64,000 nt of DNA from Thermohalobaculum sp039513195. Lineage in GTDB: Bacteria; Pseudomonadota; Alphaproteobacteria; Rhodobacterales; Rhodobacteraceae. This document shows positions 18,196 through 26,646 of this stretch, one piece after another. A program made the position numbers and the translations under genes. Below the pieces are notes generated by a model that saw nothing but the letters and a program-made list of their open reading frames with translations, did not search any database and was not told the origin of the DNA. The stretch lies in assembly GCA_039513195.1 (NCBI GenBank), contig JBCCRM010000017.1, positions 1 to 64,000 on the forward strand. The letters are read 5' to 3'. Positions within the stretch are counted from its first letter, which is position 1. Every line of letters begins with the position of its first letter.

Positions 18196-19821
18196 TCAGT
18201 CTGAAGCGCCGTTCTTAGGGGGCGTTGACGCAGCGTCGCTGGGTTGCTGGCTGTCGGTGCGCAGCCGGCCGGCCATCTCACCCAGCCCGCCGCCGACATT
18301 CATCCCGATCTCCTCGCCCAGCTTCTGAACGGCGGGAAGCTGCAGCGCCATGCCGAGGATCCCGTCCATCACCTGGTTGACCATCGGCCCGTCGACGCCG
18401 TTGCCGCCCGTGGCACCTCCGTTGATCGCGCCAAAGCCGGTGACGTGATTGATGCGGATCGAGTCGATCTTCTCGGCGGGCTTCACCATTTCCCGCACGA
18501 CCTCGGGCAGAGCATCGATCTTTGCGAGGTCGACTTTCATCTTCACGATGGCGTCCGCCTGGGCATTTTGCGCCGAGAAGAGGGCCGCCTCTCCCTCGGC
18601 TTGGGCCAGCAGGCGCGTCTTGGCGGCGGCGGCCTTCATTTCCTCGGCCCGCGCCTCGGCCTCCGCCATCGCTTTAACAGTGTCGGCTTCGGAGGCGACG
18701 CGGGTGTCGTCGATGGCCGCTTCCTTCTGCGCTTCGATGACGGCGAGCGCCTTTACACGCTCCGCCATCGCCGTTTCCTTGGCGGTGATCACGCGCTCCC
18801 GTCCAATCACTTCCGACGCGATCGCCTCGGCCGCAGCGGCCTGCGCGGTCGCGGCTTCGGCCTTCTTCGCCGCAATCTGGATCTCGCTGTCTGCCTTTGC
18901 GCTGCGCCGCGCTCGTTCGGCCTGGTAGTCGATCTCGGCGACCTCTTGGTCGGACTGGATCTGCTTTGCGCGCACTTCCATGTCGCGCTGGATGCGGGCG
19001 TATTCGCGGCGCTCCTCCGCTTCGGCCTGCGCTTCCGCGATCTCGGCCATAGTCTTCGCGCGCGCGGCTTCGACCGCCTTGCCCTGCGCGAGCTGCGCTT
19101 CTTCCTCTTCCTGCTCGATCAGCAGCCGGCGCTTGGCCGCGTCGAGATGGCTCTGGCGCACGGCGGTCTCGGCTTCGTTCTCGATCTCGGCCCGCTCTTT
19201 CTTATTGGTGGCGATCACCTCCGCCAGGCGACGCATGCCCACCGCGTTGAAGGCGTTGTTCTGGTCGAGCGCACCGAAGGGGGTCTGGTCGAGACGGGTC
19301 AGCGACACGGCCTCGATCAGCAAGCCGTTCGCCTTCAGGCGCGGCTCCAGCACATCGGCGACCTCTGCAACGTAGCGGCCGCGATCATCCTGCAGGGTGT
19401 CCATCGTGTAGGTCGCGGCAACCGAGAGCAGGGCGTCGGTCAGTTTCCCTTCCAGAAGGTCGGCGAGATCGCTGGCGCGGAACGCTTTGGAGCCAAGCGC
19501 CTGAGCTGCTGTCGCCACACCTTCTGCCGTCGGCTCGACGCGCACATAGAATTCGGCGGTGGCGTCGATGCGCAGGCGGTCCTGGGTGATGATCGAGGTC
19601 TCGCCGGCGCGCTCCACCTCTAGCCTCATTGTGCGCATGTTCACTTCTGCCGTCCGGTTCAGGAAGGGAAGGCTGAAAACGCCGCCGTCGAGGACCACGC
19701 GTTGGCCGCCGCGGCCGGTGCGCACCAAAGCGACCTCGCGACTGGCCTTGATGTAGAACCGGTTCAGCAAGAGGATCGTCACGACGGCGAGGACGATGAC
19801 GCCGAGGATGAGCCAGATCAT
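18196..19821 (-). CDS. Flotillin-family SPFH membrane protein
   Basis: The predicted product has 541 residues. One membrane helix lies at residues 1-20 (MIWLILGVIVLAVVTILLLN). An SPFH/Band-7 domain follows (about 25-190), then a long Ala/Glu-rich coiled coil (about 200-430: AEIAEAQAEAEERREYARIQ) and a glycine-rich C-terminus. This is the bacterial flotillin (FloT/YqiK) layout, linked to membrane microdomains. The ATG at 19821 follows GAAGGGA; an in-frame TTG 15 bp earlier is less likely. No NfeD partner gene is visible next to it. The neighbours are the amide operon and, divergently, the ribosomal protein operon. Confidence 0.88.
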   Translation of the reverse strand: MIWLILGVIVLAVVTILLLNRFYIKASREVALVRTGRGGQRVVLDGGVFSLPFLNRTAEVNMRTMRLEVERAGETSIITQDRLRIDATAEFYVRVEPTAEGVATAAQALGSKAFRASDLADLLEGKLTDALLSVAATYTMDTLQDDRGRYVAEVADVLEPRLKANGLLIEAVSLTRLDQTPFGALDQNNAFNAVGMRRLAEVIATNKKERAEIENEAETAVRQSHLDAAKRRLLIEQEEEEAQLAQGKAVEAARAKTMAEIAEAQAEAEERREYARIQRDMEVRAKQIQSDQEVAEIDYQAERARRSAKADSEIQIAAKKAEAATAQAAAAEAIASEVIGRERVITAKETAMAERVKALAVIEAQKEAAIDDTRVASEADTVKAMAEAEARAEEMKAAAAKTRLLAQAEGEAALFSAQNAQADAIVKMKVDLAKIDALPEVVREMVKPAEKIDSIRINHVTGFGAINGGATGGNGVDGPMVNQVMDGILGMALQLPAVQKLGEEIGMNVGGGLGEMAGRLRTDSQQPSDAASTPPKNGASD

Positions 19822-20431
19822 GGGAGTTCCCTTCAAGCATGCCGCCCAGCTTGCGTGGACGCCAGTGCTGATGCAGGTTTCGTGCCAAGGCAGGGGTTGT
19901 GGTCGATCTCGCGCCTGTCGCAGCCGATGGAGCCAGGGGCGCCCTCTGGGACGAAGTTTGTTTGTTTTTTAGCGTGGAAACCAAAGATCTGCCGAATGTC
20001 ACGGCACTCAGAACCCCACTGACGCATTTAAGTGCGATGCCCTTGCGGTCAGGGTTCGCTCTGCAGGACGCCGACGATCGGTTCGGATTGTGCGCATATA
20101 CCGGCGGATGGGGACCGCGGTTCCAGCGACAGTCGTACGGGGATATCAGGGAAACGGTACAATGCTGAGTGGTGCTGCCAAGCGCGCGTTTCCGATGTCC
20201 GTCGCTCCCGCCCGGGTCACGGTTTCGAACATTTTCGCTGTCTGTCAATCGGCGAAGAGCCATGATCGGCGTGCAGTTTGGATGCGGATCCCCTGCTCTG
20301 GAGTGGAGTGATGCACCGCCTTGCCCGTCAACACTTGCTGGATCGCCTCGCAGCAGAGAGCAGTCTTCGGGCATTGCCATCGGATCGTCTCTATAAGGGA
20401 CTTCAGCCGAACGCAGACTGGGGGCACCCGC
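19822..20431. other. Intergenic region between flotillin and rplU
   Basis: No convincing gene was seen. Short open frames here have poor codon bias. The region must hold the flotillin promoter (minus strand) and the upstream part of the rplU control region. No tRNA or clear repeat was found. Confidence 0.5.
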
Positions 20432-20460
20432 TTGACAATCGAGGGTGGCGGCGACATACA
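20432..20460 (+). promoter_or_regulatory. Sigma-70-type promoter for the rplU-rpmA operon
   Basis: A perfect -35 TTGACA (20432-20437) is followed after exactly 17 bp by CATACA (20455-20460) as a weaker -10. Transcription would start near 20467, giving a leader of about 120 nt. The leader contains a short hairpin (TGCCCC-TGTC-GGGGCA, 20495-20510) that could be a control element, although no known L21 leader motif was recognised. Confidence 0.5.
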
Positions 20461-20587
20461 CGCGATCCGCTCAGACGTATCGTCTGCGGGATGTTGCCCC
20501 TGTCGGGGCACGCTGCCCGAGGCCGCATTAGCGACAAAGCCACCTGATAGGGTGACGCCGCAGGGCGCGAGGTAAGAGGAAAATAAG

Positions 20588-21367
20588 ATGTTCGCAGTCA
20601 TTAAGACTGGCGGGAAGCAGTATAAGGTGTCGTCGGGCGACGAGTTCCCGGTCGAACGCCTCGCCGGTGCGCCGGGCGACCAGGTTCAGTTCAACGATGT
20701 GCTGATGATCGGCGGCGACGCAGTGACCGTTGGCACCCCGATGATCGAGGGCGCAGGCGTGCAGGCCGAGATCCTGGAACAGAAGCGGGGCGAGAAGACC
20801 TACAGCTTCAAGCGCCGCCGCCGGAAGCACAGCTCAAAGCGTCTCAAAGGGCACCGTCAATATCTGACCGTTGTCCGCGTCACCGATATCCTGACCGAGG
20901 GTGCGGCCGACAGCGGGGTGCAGGCGGCAATCGGGTCCGGGGCAGCCGGGCCAGAGGCGCGTGCCGCGCTGGCGGCGGCGGAAGCGGCCCAAGCCGAGGT
21001 GGTGGCGGAAGAGACCGCGCTTGTGGAGCCGATTGCCGCGGACCCCGAGCCTGCCGCTGCGCCACAACCCGAACCGGAGGCAGCGTCCGAGCCGGATGCG
21101 CCGGCAGAGACCGTCGAGGCCGTGCGCCCTGCCAATCTGCTCGATGCCGCGCAGGGCGACGCGGACGACCTTACCCGCATTTCCGGTGTCGGTCCGAAGC
21201 TCGCCGAAAAGCTCAACGAGAACGGCGTCTACCATTTCTGGCAAATCGCCGAGTGGGGACCGGCCGAGATCGCCTTCATGGACGATCAGCTCAGCTTTAA
21301 AGGACGGATCGAGAGGGATAATTGGATCGACCAGGCGGCGTCCTTTGCCGCCGAGGCCAAAGAGTAA
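20588..21367 (+). CDS. rplU: Ribosomal protein bL21 with helix-hairpin-helix extension
   Basis: The N-terminal ~100 residues are standard bL21 (MFAVIKTGGKQYKV, KRRRRKHSSKRLKGHRQ), which binds 23S rRNA in the large subunit. Normal L21 ends there, but this protein has 259 residues. An Ala/Glu/Pro-rich acidic linker (about 115-190) leads to a C-terminal domain with DLTRISGVGPKLAEKLNENGV, a helix-hairpin-helix nucleic-acid-binding signature. Similar tails occur in Rhodobacterales. The AAGAGG ribosome site supports the start. rpmA follows after 14 bp. Confidence 0.95.
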   Translation: MFAVIKTGGKQYKVSSGDEFPVERLAGAPGDQVQFNDVLMIGGDAVTVGTPMIEGAGVQAEILEQKRGEKTYSFKRRRRKHSSKRLKGHRQYLTVVRVTDILTEGAADSGVQAAIGSGAAGPEARAALAAAEAAQAEVVAEETALVEPIAADPEPAAAPQPEPEAASEPDAPAETVEAVRPANLLDAAQGDADDLTRISGVGPKLAEKLNENGVYHFWQIAEWGPAEIAFMDDQLSFKGRIERDNWIDQAASFAAEAKE

Positions 21368-21381
21368 GGAGGGTCTGAGCG

Positions 21382-21651
21382 ATGGCACATAAAAAGGCAG
21401 GCGGCTCCTCCCGCAACGGGCGGGACAGTGCGGGCCGACGTCTGGGCGTCAAGAAATACGGGGGCGAGGTGGTGATCCCCGGCAATATCATCCTGCGCCA
21501 GCGGGGCACCAAATGGTGGCCGGGCGACAATGTCGGCATGGGCAAGGACCACACGATCTTCGCCACCCGACCGGGCGCCGTGAAGTTCCACAAGGGGCTG
21601 AAGGGCCGCGTGTTCGTGTCCGTGATCCCAACGCCAGCGGCTGCGGAGTAA
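21382..21651 (+). CDS. rpmA: Ribosomal protein bL27
   Basis: This 89-residue bL27 begins MAHKKAGGSSRNGRDSAGRRLG, the conserved N-terminal tail that reaches toward the peptidyl-transferase centre. It has no Firmicutes-type cleavable N-terminal extension. It is co-transcribed with rplU, and the start is supported by GAGGG upstream. Confidence 0.97.
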   Translation: MAHKKAGGSSRNGRDSAGRRLGVKKYGGEVVIPGNIILRQRGTKWWPGDNVGMGKDHTIFATRPGAVKFHKGLKGRVFVSVIPTPAAAE

Positions 21652-21682
21652 GCCGGCACGACCCTTCGACCAGCGAAAAAGG

Positions 21683-21708
21683 GGGGATCGGCCGGCAGGC
21701 CGGTCCCC
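21683..21708 (+). terminator. Hairpin downstream of rpmA
   Basis: An 11-bp stem (GGGGATCGGCC / GGCCGGTCCCC, one G-T wobble) with a GGCA loop follows rpmA by about 30 bp. No U tract follows, so termination may be partial and let transcription continue into the GNAT gene, obgE and proBA. Confidence 0.55.
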
Positions 21709-21730
21709 TCTCGCATTTCAGGAGGACGCA

Positions 21731-22285
21731 ATGGTCCCTCTCTTGAAAACCGATCGTCTGATCCTGCGCGCCCTCGCGCCGTCCGATGCCGGGCCGCTGC
21801 AGCTCTATGCCAGCGATCTGCGGGTGGCGCGGATGACCACCTCGATCCCACACCCCTATCCGCCCGGCGCGGCGGAGGCGTTGATCGCCGCGAGTCTCGC
21901 AGGCAAAACCGGCGAGACGGTTTGGGCGCTCGATGCGACGCCCAGCGATGGCACCGACTTAGTCGGCTTGATCTCCTATCGCCCGTCGGCCACCGAGATC
22001 GGGTATTGGGTCGGCCCGCCTTTCTGGAACACCGGTTTCGCGACCGAGGCGGTAGAGGCCTTGATCGCCCATCTGTTCGGCGGTGGCCATGCGGAGCGGC
22101 TGGTCGAGAGGGTCTTCTCCGACAACCTCGCCTCGGCCCAGGTGCTCTGGAAATGCGGGTTCCAAGAAAGCGGCACGACGCAGTGCTACTCCGTCGCGCG
22201 GGCAGAGGCCGTGACCGCCCGGCTCTTCACCCTCGACCGCGCGCAATGGGCGGCCCGGCAACGACGCGAGACGGCGGCCGAATAG
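21731..22285 (+). CDS. GNAT-family N-acetyltransferase (RimJ/RimL-like)
   Basis: This 184-residue protein has the GNAT fold signals: N-terminal LKTDRLILRALAPSDA, central IGYWVGPPFWNTGFATEAVEALIAHLF (acetyl-CoA-binding region) and the NLASAQVLWKCGFQESG motif typical of the RimJ/RimL ribosomal-protein acetyltransferase branch. An AGGAGGA ribosome site precedes the ATG. The position between rpmA and obgE is common in Rhodobacterales. The substrate is unknown. Confidence 0.88.
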   Translation: MVPLLKTDRLILRALAPSDAGPLQLYASDLRVARMTTSIPHPYPPGAAEALIAASLAGKTGETVWALDATPSDGTDLVGLISYRPSATEIGYWVGPPFWNTGFATEAVEALIAHLFGGGHAERLVERVFSDNLASAQVLWKCGFQESGTTQCYSVARAEAVTARLFTLDRAQWAARQRRETAAE

Positions 22286-22343
22286 TGCCCGGCTTGAGCG
22301 CGTCGGGCACGCCGGATACCATGCCGCTGCGGGAGGCGGGGCG

Positions 22344-23378
22344 ATGAAGTTTCTGGATCAGGCGAAGGTCTATATCCGCTCCGGTAGCGGCGGGCCCGGC
22401 TGCGTCAGCTTCCGCCGCGAGGCCTTCATCGAATATGGCGGCCCGGATGGCGGCGATGGCGGGCGCGGCGGCGATGTCATCGCCGAGGCCGTACCCGGCC
22501 TAAACACCCTGATCGATTTCCGCTATCAGCAGCATTTCTTTGCCCGCAATGGCGAGCATGGAATGGGCCGCCAGCGCACCGGCAAGGGCGGCGACAGCAT
22601 CACCCTGCGCGTCCCCGTCGGGACCGAGATCTGGGATGAGGCCGGCGAAGACCTCCTCGCCGATCTGGTGACGGAAGGGCAGCGGACCGTGCTCGCCCAG
22701 GGCGGCAATGGCGGCTGGGGCAATCTGCAGTTCAAATCCTCGATCAACCAGGCGCCGCGCCGTGCCAATCCCGGCCAGCCGGGGGTCGAGCGGACGATCT
22801 GGCTGCGGTTGAAGCTGATCGCCGATGCCGGGCTGGTCGGCCTGCCGAATGCCGGGAAGTCGACCTTCCTCGCCGCGACCTCGAACGCCCGGCCGAAGAT
22901 CGCCGATTATCCGTTCACGACGCTGCACCCCAATCTGGGCGTGGTCGCCGTCGACGATGCGGAATTCGTGCTTGCCGACATCCCCGGGTTGATCGAGGGC
23001 GCGCATGAGGGCCGCGGCATCGGCGACCGCTTCCTCGGCCATATCGAACGCTGCGCGGTGCTCTTGCACCTGGTCGACGCCACCTCGAACGACGTCCTCG
23101 GCGATATCCGCACCATCGAGGGGGAACTGGAAGCCTATGGCGAGGGGCTCGACGAGAAACCCCGGCTGATCGCGCTCAACAAGGTCGATGCCCTCGGCCC
23201 CGGCGAGGCGGAGGATCTGCAGACCCTGCTGGCAGAGGAAAGCGTGCAGATCACGCATCTCCTCTCTGGCGCCACGGGCCAGGGAGTGCGCGATGCGCTC
23301 CGCAGCCTTCGCCGCGTGATCGAGGCAAACCGCCGCGCCGAACGGGCCCCTGTCGAGGACGCGGCATGGACGCCCTGA
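22344..23378 (+). CDS. obgE: Obg-family GTPase
   Basis: This 344-residue GTPase has a glycine-rich Obg fold (1-158, KVYIRSGSGGPGCVSFRREAFI) and a G domain with G1 GLPNAGKST, G3 DIPGLIEG and G4 NKVD. Obg proteins act in late assembly of the 50S subunit and in stress responses. The C-terminal OCT domain of some Gram-positive relatives is absent. Its last 13 bp overlap proB, so the two are coupled. Confidence 0.96.
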   Translation: MKFLDQAKVYIRSGSGGPGCVSFRREAFIEYGGPDGGDGGRGGDVIAEAVPGLNTLIDFRYQQHFFARNGEHGMGRQRTGKGGDSITLRVPVGTEIWDEAGEDLLADLVTEGQRTVLAQGGNGGWGNLQFKSSINQAPRRANPGQPGVERTIWLRLKLIADAGLVGLPNAGKSTFLAATSNARPKIADYPFTTLHPNLGVVAVDDAEFVLADIPGLIEGAHEGRGIGDRFLGHIERCAVLLHLVDATSNDVLGDIRTIEGELEAYGEGLDEKPRLIALNKVDALGPGEAEDLQTLLAEESVQITHLLSGATGQGVRDALRSLRRVIEANRRAERAPVEDAAWTP

Positions 23379-24508
23379 CCCCGGCGCGCCCCGCGGCGGC
23401 GGCCCTCGCGCCCTGCCGCCGCCTGGTGGTCAAGGTCGGCTCGGCGTTGCTGGTCGGGCCGGACGGGCGGCTGCGGGCGGAGTGGTTGGCGGGCCTCGCC
23501 ACCGATCTGGCCGCTGAACGCGCCGCCGGGCGCACAGTGCTCGTCGTCTCCTCCGGCGCGATTGCGCTCGGCCGCGGTGCCCTCGGCCTGGCCGCCGGAC
23601 CCATCGCTCTCGAACAGGCGCAGGCCGCGGCCGCCATCGGCCAGACCCGCCTGGTCCGCGCGTGGGAGGACGCGCTCGCTGCCCATTCCGTGCCGACCGC
23701 CCAGGTCCTCCTCACCCTCGACGACACGCAAAACCGCCGGCGCTACCTAAACGGCCGGGCGACCCTGCATGCGCTGCTGTCCCATGGCGTCCTGCCGGTG
23801 GTGAACGAGAACGATACGGTCGCGACCGACGAGATCCGCTATGGCGACAACGACCGCCTCGCCGCGCGCGTCGCGCTGATGGCCGATGCCGACCGTCTTT
23901 TGCTCCTCTCCGATGTCGACGGTCTCTACACTGCCGATCCGCGCGCGGACCCTGCCGCCCCCCATCTGCCCTTGGTCCAGGAAATCACGGCGGAGATCGA
24001 GGCGATGGCCGGCGGCACCGGCAGCGCGGGCGCGCGGGGCGGCATGCGCACGAAGCTTCTCGCCGCGAAAACCGCCATGCAGGGCGGCTGCGCGCTGGCC
24101 GTAACGCGGGGCGATGTGGACCGTCCGCTTTCGGCCCTCGCCAACGGTGCCCGCGCCACCTGGTTCCTGCCGCAGGCCACGCCCGCCGCCGCGCGCAAAC
24201 GTTGGATCGCGGGTATGAAACCGCTTGGTACCATCACCGTCGATGCGGGCGCGGCTGCAGCGCTGATGAACGGCAAATCGCTCCTCCCCGCCGGCGTTGT
24301 CCGGGTCGAGGGCGCCTTCCGCCGCGGCGATCCGGTGGCGATCGTCTCGGCCTCCGGCCAGGCGCTCGGCGCAGCCCTCGCCGCCTACCGGGCCGAGGAC
24401 GCCGCCGCCATCTCCGGCGTTAAATCCGACCGCATTGCCGAGGTGCTCGGCTATCCCGGCCGGGCCGCCATGGCCCACCGCGACGACATGGTGATTTGGG
24501 GGACCTGA
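23366..24508 (+). CDS. proB: Glutamate 5-kinase
   Basis: This 380-residue protein catalyses the first step of proline synthesis, ATP-dependent phosphorylation of glutamate. The amino-acid-kinase domain (about 1-265) shows RLVVKVGSALLV, VVSSGAIALGR, VVNENDTV and LLSDVDGLYTADPR. A C-terminal PUA domain (about 285-370) contains GTITVDAGAAAALMNGKSLLPAGV. The gene overlaps obgE at its start and proA at its stop (TGATG). Confidence 0.96.
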   Translation: MDALTPARPAAAALAPCRRLVVKVGSALLVGPDGRLRAEWLAGLATDLAAERAAGRTVLVVSSGAIALGRGALGLAAGPIALEQAQAAAAIGQTRLVRAWEDALAAHSVPTAQVLLTLDDTQNRRRYLNGRATLHALLSHGVLPVVNENDTVATDEIRYGDNDRLAARVALMADADRLLLLSDVDGLYTADPRADPAAPHLPLVQEITAEIEAMAGGTGSAGARGGMRTKLLAAKTAMQGGCALAVTRGDVDRPLSALANGARATWFLPQATPAAARKRWIAGMKPLGTITVDAGAAAALMNGKSLLPAGVVRVEGAFRRGDPVAIVSASGQALGAALAAYRAEDAAAISGVKSDRIAEVLGYPGRAAMAHRDDMVIWGT

Positions 24509-25776
24509 TGGACGAGCAAACCGTCGATATCGGCGCCATGATGGCGCAGATCGGCCAAAACGCGCGGCAGGCGGCTACCGTGTTGGCCACCGCCACTGCC
24601 GAGCGTAAGCACGCGGCCCTGATCGCCGCCGCCGAGGCGGTATGGCAAAGGCGGGACCAGATCCTCGATGCCAACGCGCTCGACATGGAGTATGGGCGGG
24701 AAAAGGGCCTGTCCTCGGCCATGCTCGACCGGCTGGAGTTGAGCGTGAACCGGCTCCGCGGGGTCTCCGACAGCCTCCGTGCCGTCGCCGATCAACGCGA
24801 TCCGGTGGGTGAGACCATTGCGGATTGGAACGTGCCCTCGGGCCTGCGCATTCGCCGCGTGCGCACGCCCCTCGGCGTGGTCGGCGTTATCTTCGAAAGC
24901 CGTCCGAACGTGACCGCGGATGCCGGTGGGCTCTGCCTGAAATCCGGCAATGCATCGATCCTGCGAGGGGGATCGGAGAGCTTCGAGACCTCCGGCGCGA
25001 TCCACGCTGCCCTATTGGACGGGTTGCGCGCCGCCGACCTGCCGGAGGGCGCGATCCAGCGTATTCCTACCCGCGACCGTGCGGTCGTGCAGGCGATGCT
25101 GACCGCCACCGACTGGATCGACGTGATCGTGCCCCGGGGCGGCAAGGGCCTGGTGGGCCTGGTCCAGGCGGAGGCCCGGGTGCCGGTCTTCGCGCATCTG
25201 GAGGGGATCTGCCACCTCTACCTTCACCGCGATGCCGACCCGGCGAAGGCGCGGGCCGTGATCCTGAACGCTAAGACCCGCCGCACGGGCATTTGCGGCG
25301 CTGCGGAATGCCTGCTGATCGATCGCGATGCGGCCGAGATGGGCGCGAAAGCTGTTGCAGATTTGTTGGATGCCGGGGTCCGGGTTCATGGCTGCCCGGT
25401 TGTGCAAGAGATGGATTCCCGTGTGACGGCCGCGACCGAGGATGACTGGGGCCGCGAATATCTCGATATGGATATCGCCGCCAAGGTCGTGGACAGCACT
25501 GATGCGGCAATCCGTCACATCCGAAACTATGGCTCTCAGCACACAGATTGCGTGTTGACCGAGAATGATCGGGTTGCACAGGAATTTTTTGCCCGTCTCG
25601 ATAGCGCCATACTGATTCGGAATGCCTCGACTCAGTTCGCCGATGGCGGCGAGTTCGGGATGGGTGCGGAAATCGGCATCGCAACCGGAAAGATGCATGC
25701 CCGCGGCCCGGTCGGCGCAGAACAGCTCACCAGCTTTCAGTATTTGGTCGAAGGCGACGGCACTATCCGCCCATAA
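24508..25776 (+). CDS. proA: Gamma-glutamyl phosphate reductase
   Basis: This 422-residue NADPH-dependent enzyme reduces gamma-glutamyl phosphate to glutamate semialdehyde, the second step of proline synthesis. The aldehyde-dehydrogenase fold shows VRTPLGVVGVIFESRPNVTADA, DVIVPRGGKGLV and the catalytic cysteine in RTGICGAAECLL. I use the ATG at 24508 because it overlaps the proB stop (TGATG); a start 12 bp earlier is possible but less typical. Confidence 0.96.
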   Translation: MDEQTVDIGAMMAQIGQNARQAATVLATATAERKHAALIAAAEAVWQRRDQILDANALDMEYGREKGLSSAMLDRLELSVNRLRGVSDSLRAVADQRDPVGETIADWNVPSGLRIRRVRTPLGVVGVIFESRPNVTADAGGLCLKSGNASILRGGSESFETSGAIHAALLDGLRAADLPEGAIQRIPTRDRAVVQAMLTATDWIDVIVPRGGKGLVGLVQAEARVPVFAHLEGICHLYLHRDADPAKARAVILNAKTRRTGICGAAECLLIDRDAAEMGAKAVADLLDAGVRVHGCPVVQEMDSRVTAATEDDWGREYLDMDIAAKVVDSTDAAIRHIRNYGSQHTDCVLTENDRVAQEFFARLDSAILIRNASTQFADGGEFGMGAEIGIATGKMHARGPVGAEQLTSFQYLVEGDGTIRP

Positions 25777-25798
25777 CGGCGCTGCTTTTCCCGGGGCC

Positions 25799-26404
25799 TT
25801 AGCGGCCCCAATAGCGCACCGGACCGGTGTCAAAATGCACGAAATGGGATCTGGTATAGCGCCCGACCCCCCCGGCCTCGAGCGTCGCTGCTGCCCGCGC
25901 GATCTGCCGAACCGAGCGTGTGCGCAGGGTGACATCCACCGCCATGCCCCGCATATGATAGGAATTGCGAGCAACACCGCGATTGCGGCGGCGCAACAAA
26001 GCATTCGTCCGCGCGGTGCGATACCCTGAGATCACTTGAAAAGGCTCGTCGCAGTCGAGGATTTGATGTGTCTCCCATAGCACATCCAAAAGCTTCGGAT
26101 CCATCGCCGTCGCTTCGTCCTGCCGCCAGTCCCGCATGAGGTGATTGAAGGCGGTCAGGGCATCGCCGAGATAGGTGCCTTCGACCCAATAGACGGTCTC
26201 GACCCACTCATCCGTCCGGGCATTGACGAGACGAAGCGACCGATACGCCCCTCGCCGCTTCGCAATCGCAGGAGCCGCGAGGCCGCAGAGCGCTGTGCAG
26301 GCCGCTCCGCCCAAGAGCACACGTCGCGAAACCGTGCGCGGCCATACCGTTGATCCACTCACTTCTATCCCCACAAGGCCGTTGTCCGATCTTGCGCCGA
26401 ACAT
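25799..26404 (-). CDS. DUF882/YcbK (MepK-like) murein peptidase
   Basis: This 201-residue exported protein carries a twin-arginine-like leader (TVSRRVLLGGAACTALCGLAAPAIA). The mature domain has the peptidase M15-type residues expected of YcbK: YHMRGMAVDVTL (His and Asp zinc ligands) and HFVHFDTG near the end. The E. coli homologue MepK cuts 3-3 peptide crosslinks. The gene is divergent from an L,D-transpeptidase gene that makes such crosslinks, a sensible pairing of synthesis and hydrolysis. The start at 26404 is supported by AGGGA. Confidence 0.88.
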   Translation of the reverse strand: MFGARSDNGLVGIEVSGSTVWPRTVSRRVLLGGAACTALCGLAAPAIAKRRGAYRSLRLVNARTDEWVETVYWVEGTYLGDALTAFNHLMRDWRQDEATAMDPKLLDVLWETHQILDCDEPFQVISGYRTARTNALLRRRNRGVARNSYHMRGMAVDVTLRTRSVRQIARAAATLEAGGVGRYTRSHFVHFDTGPVRYWGR

Positions 26405-26646
26405 GTTTCTGTCCCTGTAATTGTTATGCCACGGGGGGGTTTCTACGCCAAGTTGCGTTGGTCAGGCGGTTGCGCTGGAACGAATCGTGGGCAGGTTGGT
26501 GATCTGAGACACAAATCACTGCGCGGTGGCCGGATTGTGTTGAAATTGTTTTAAAGCAGGCCGCTGTGATCTCGCTTTGGGACGGCGACTCATGCTATGG
26601 CATCGACACAACGATCGTAGATCAAAAATGCAACAGTGGTGACTCG

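Noticed and set aside
18244..19623. 459-codon plus-strand frame rich in Leu/Gly/Arg
   Set aside because: It is antisense to the flotillin coiled coil, whose repetitive codons keep the complement open.
20168..20396. Short plus-strand frames upstream of rplU
   Set aside because: They have poor codon bias and overlapping alternatives; the region is better read as promoter and leader.
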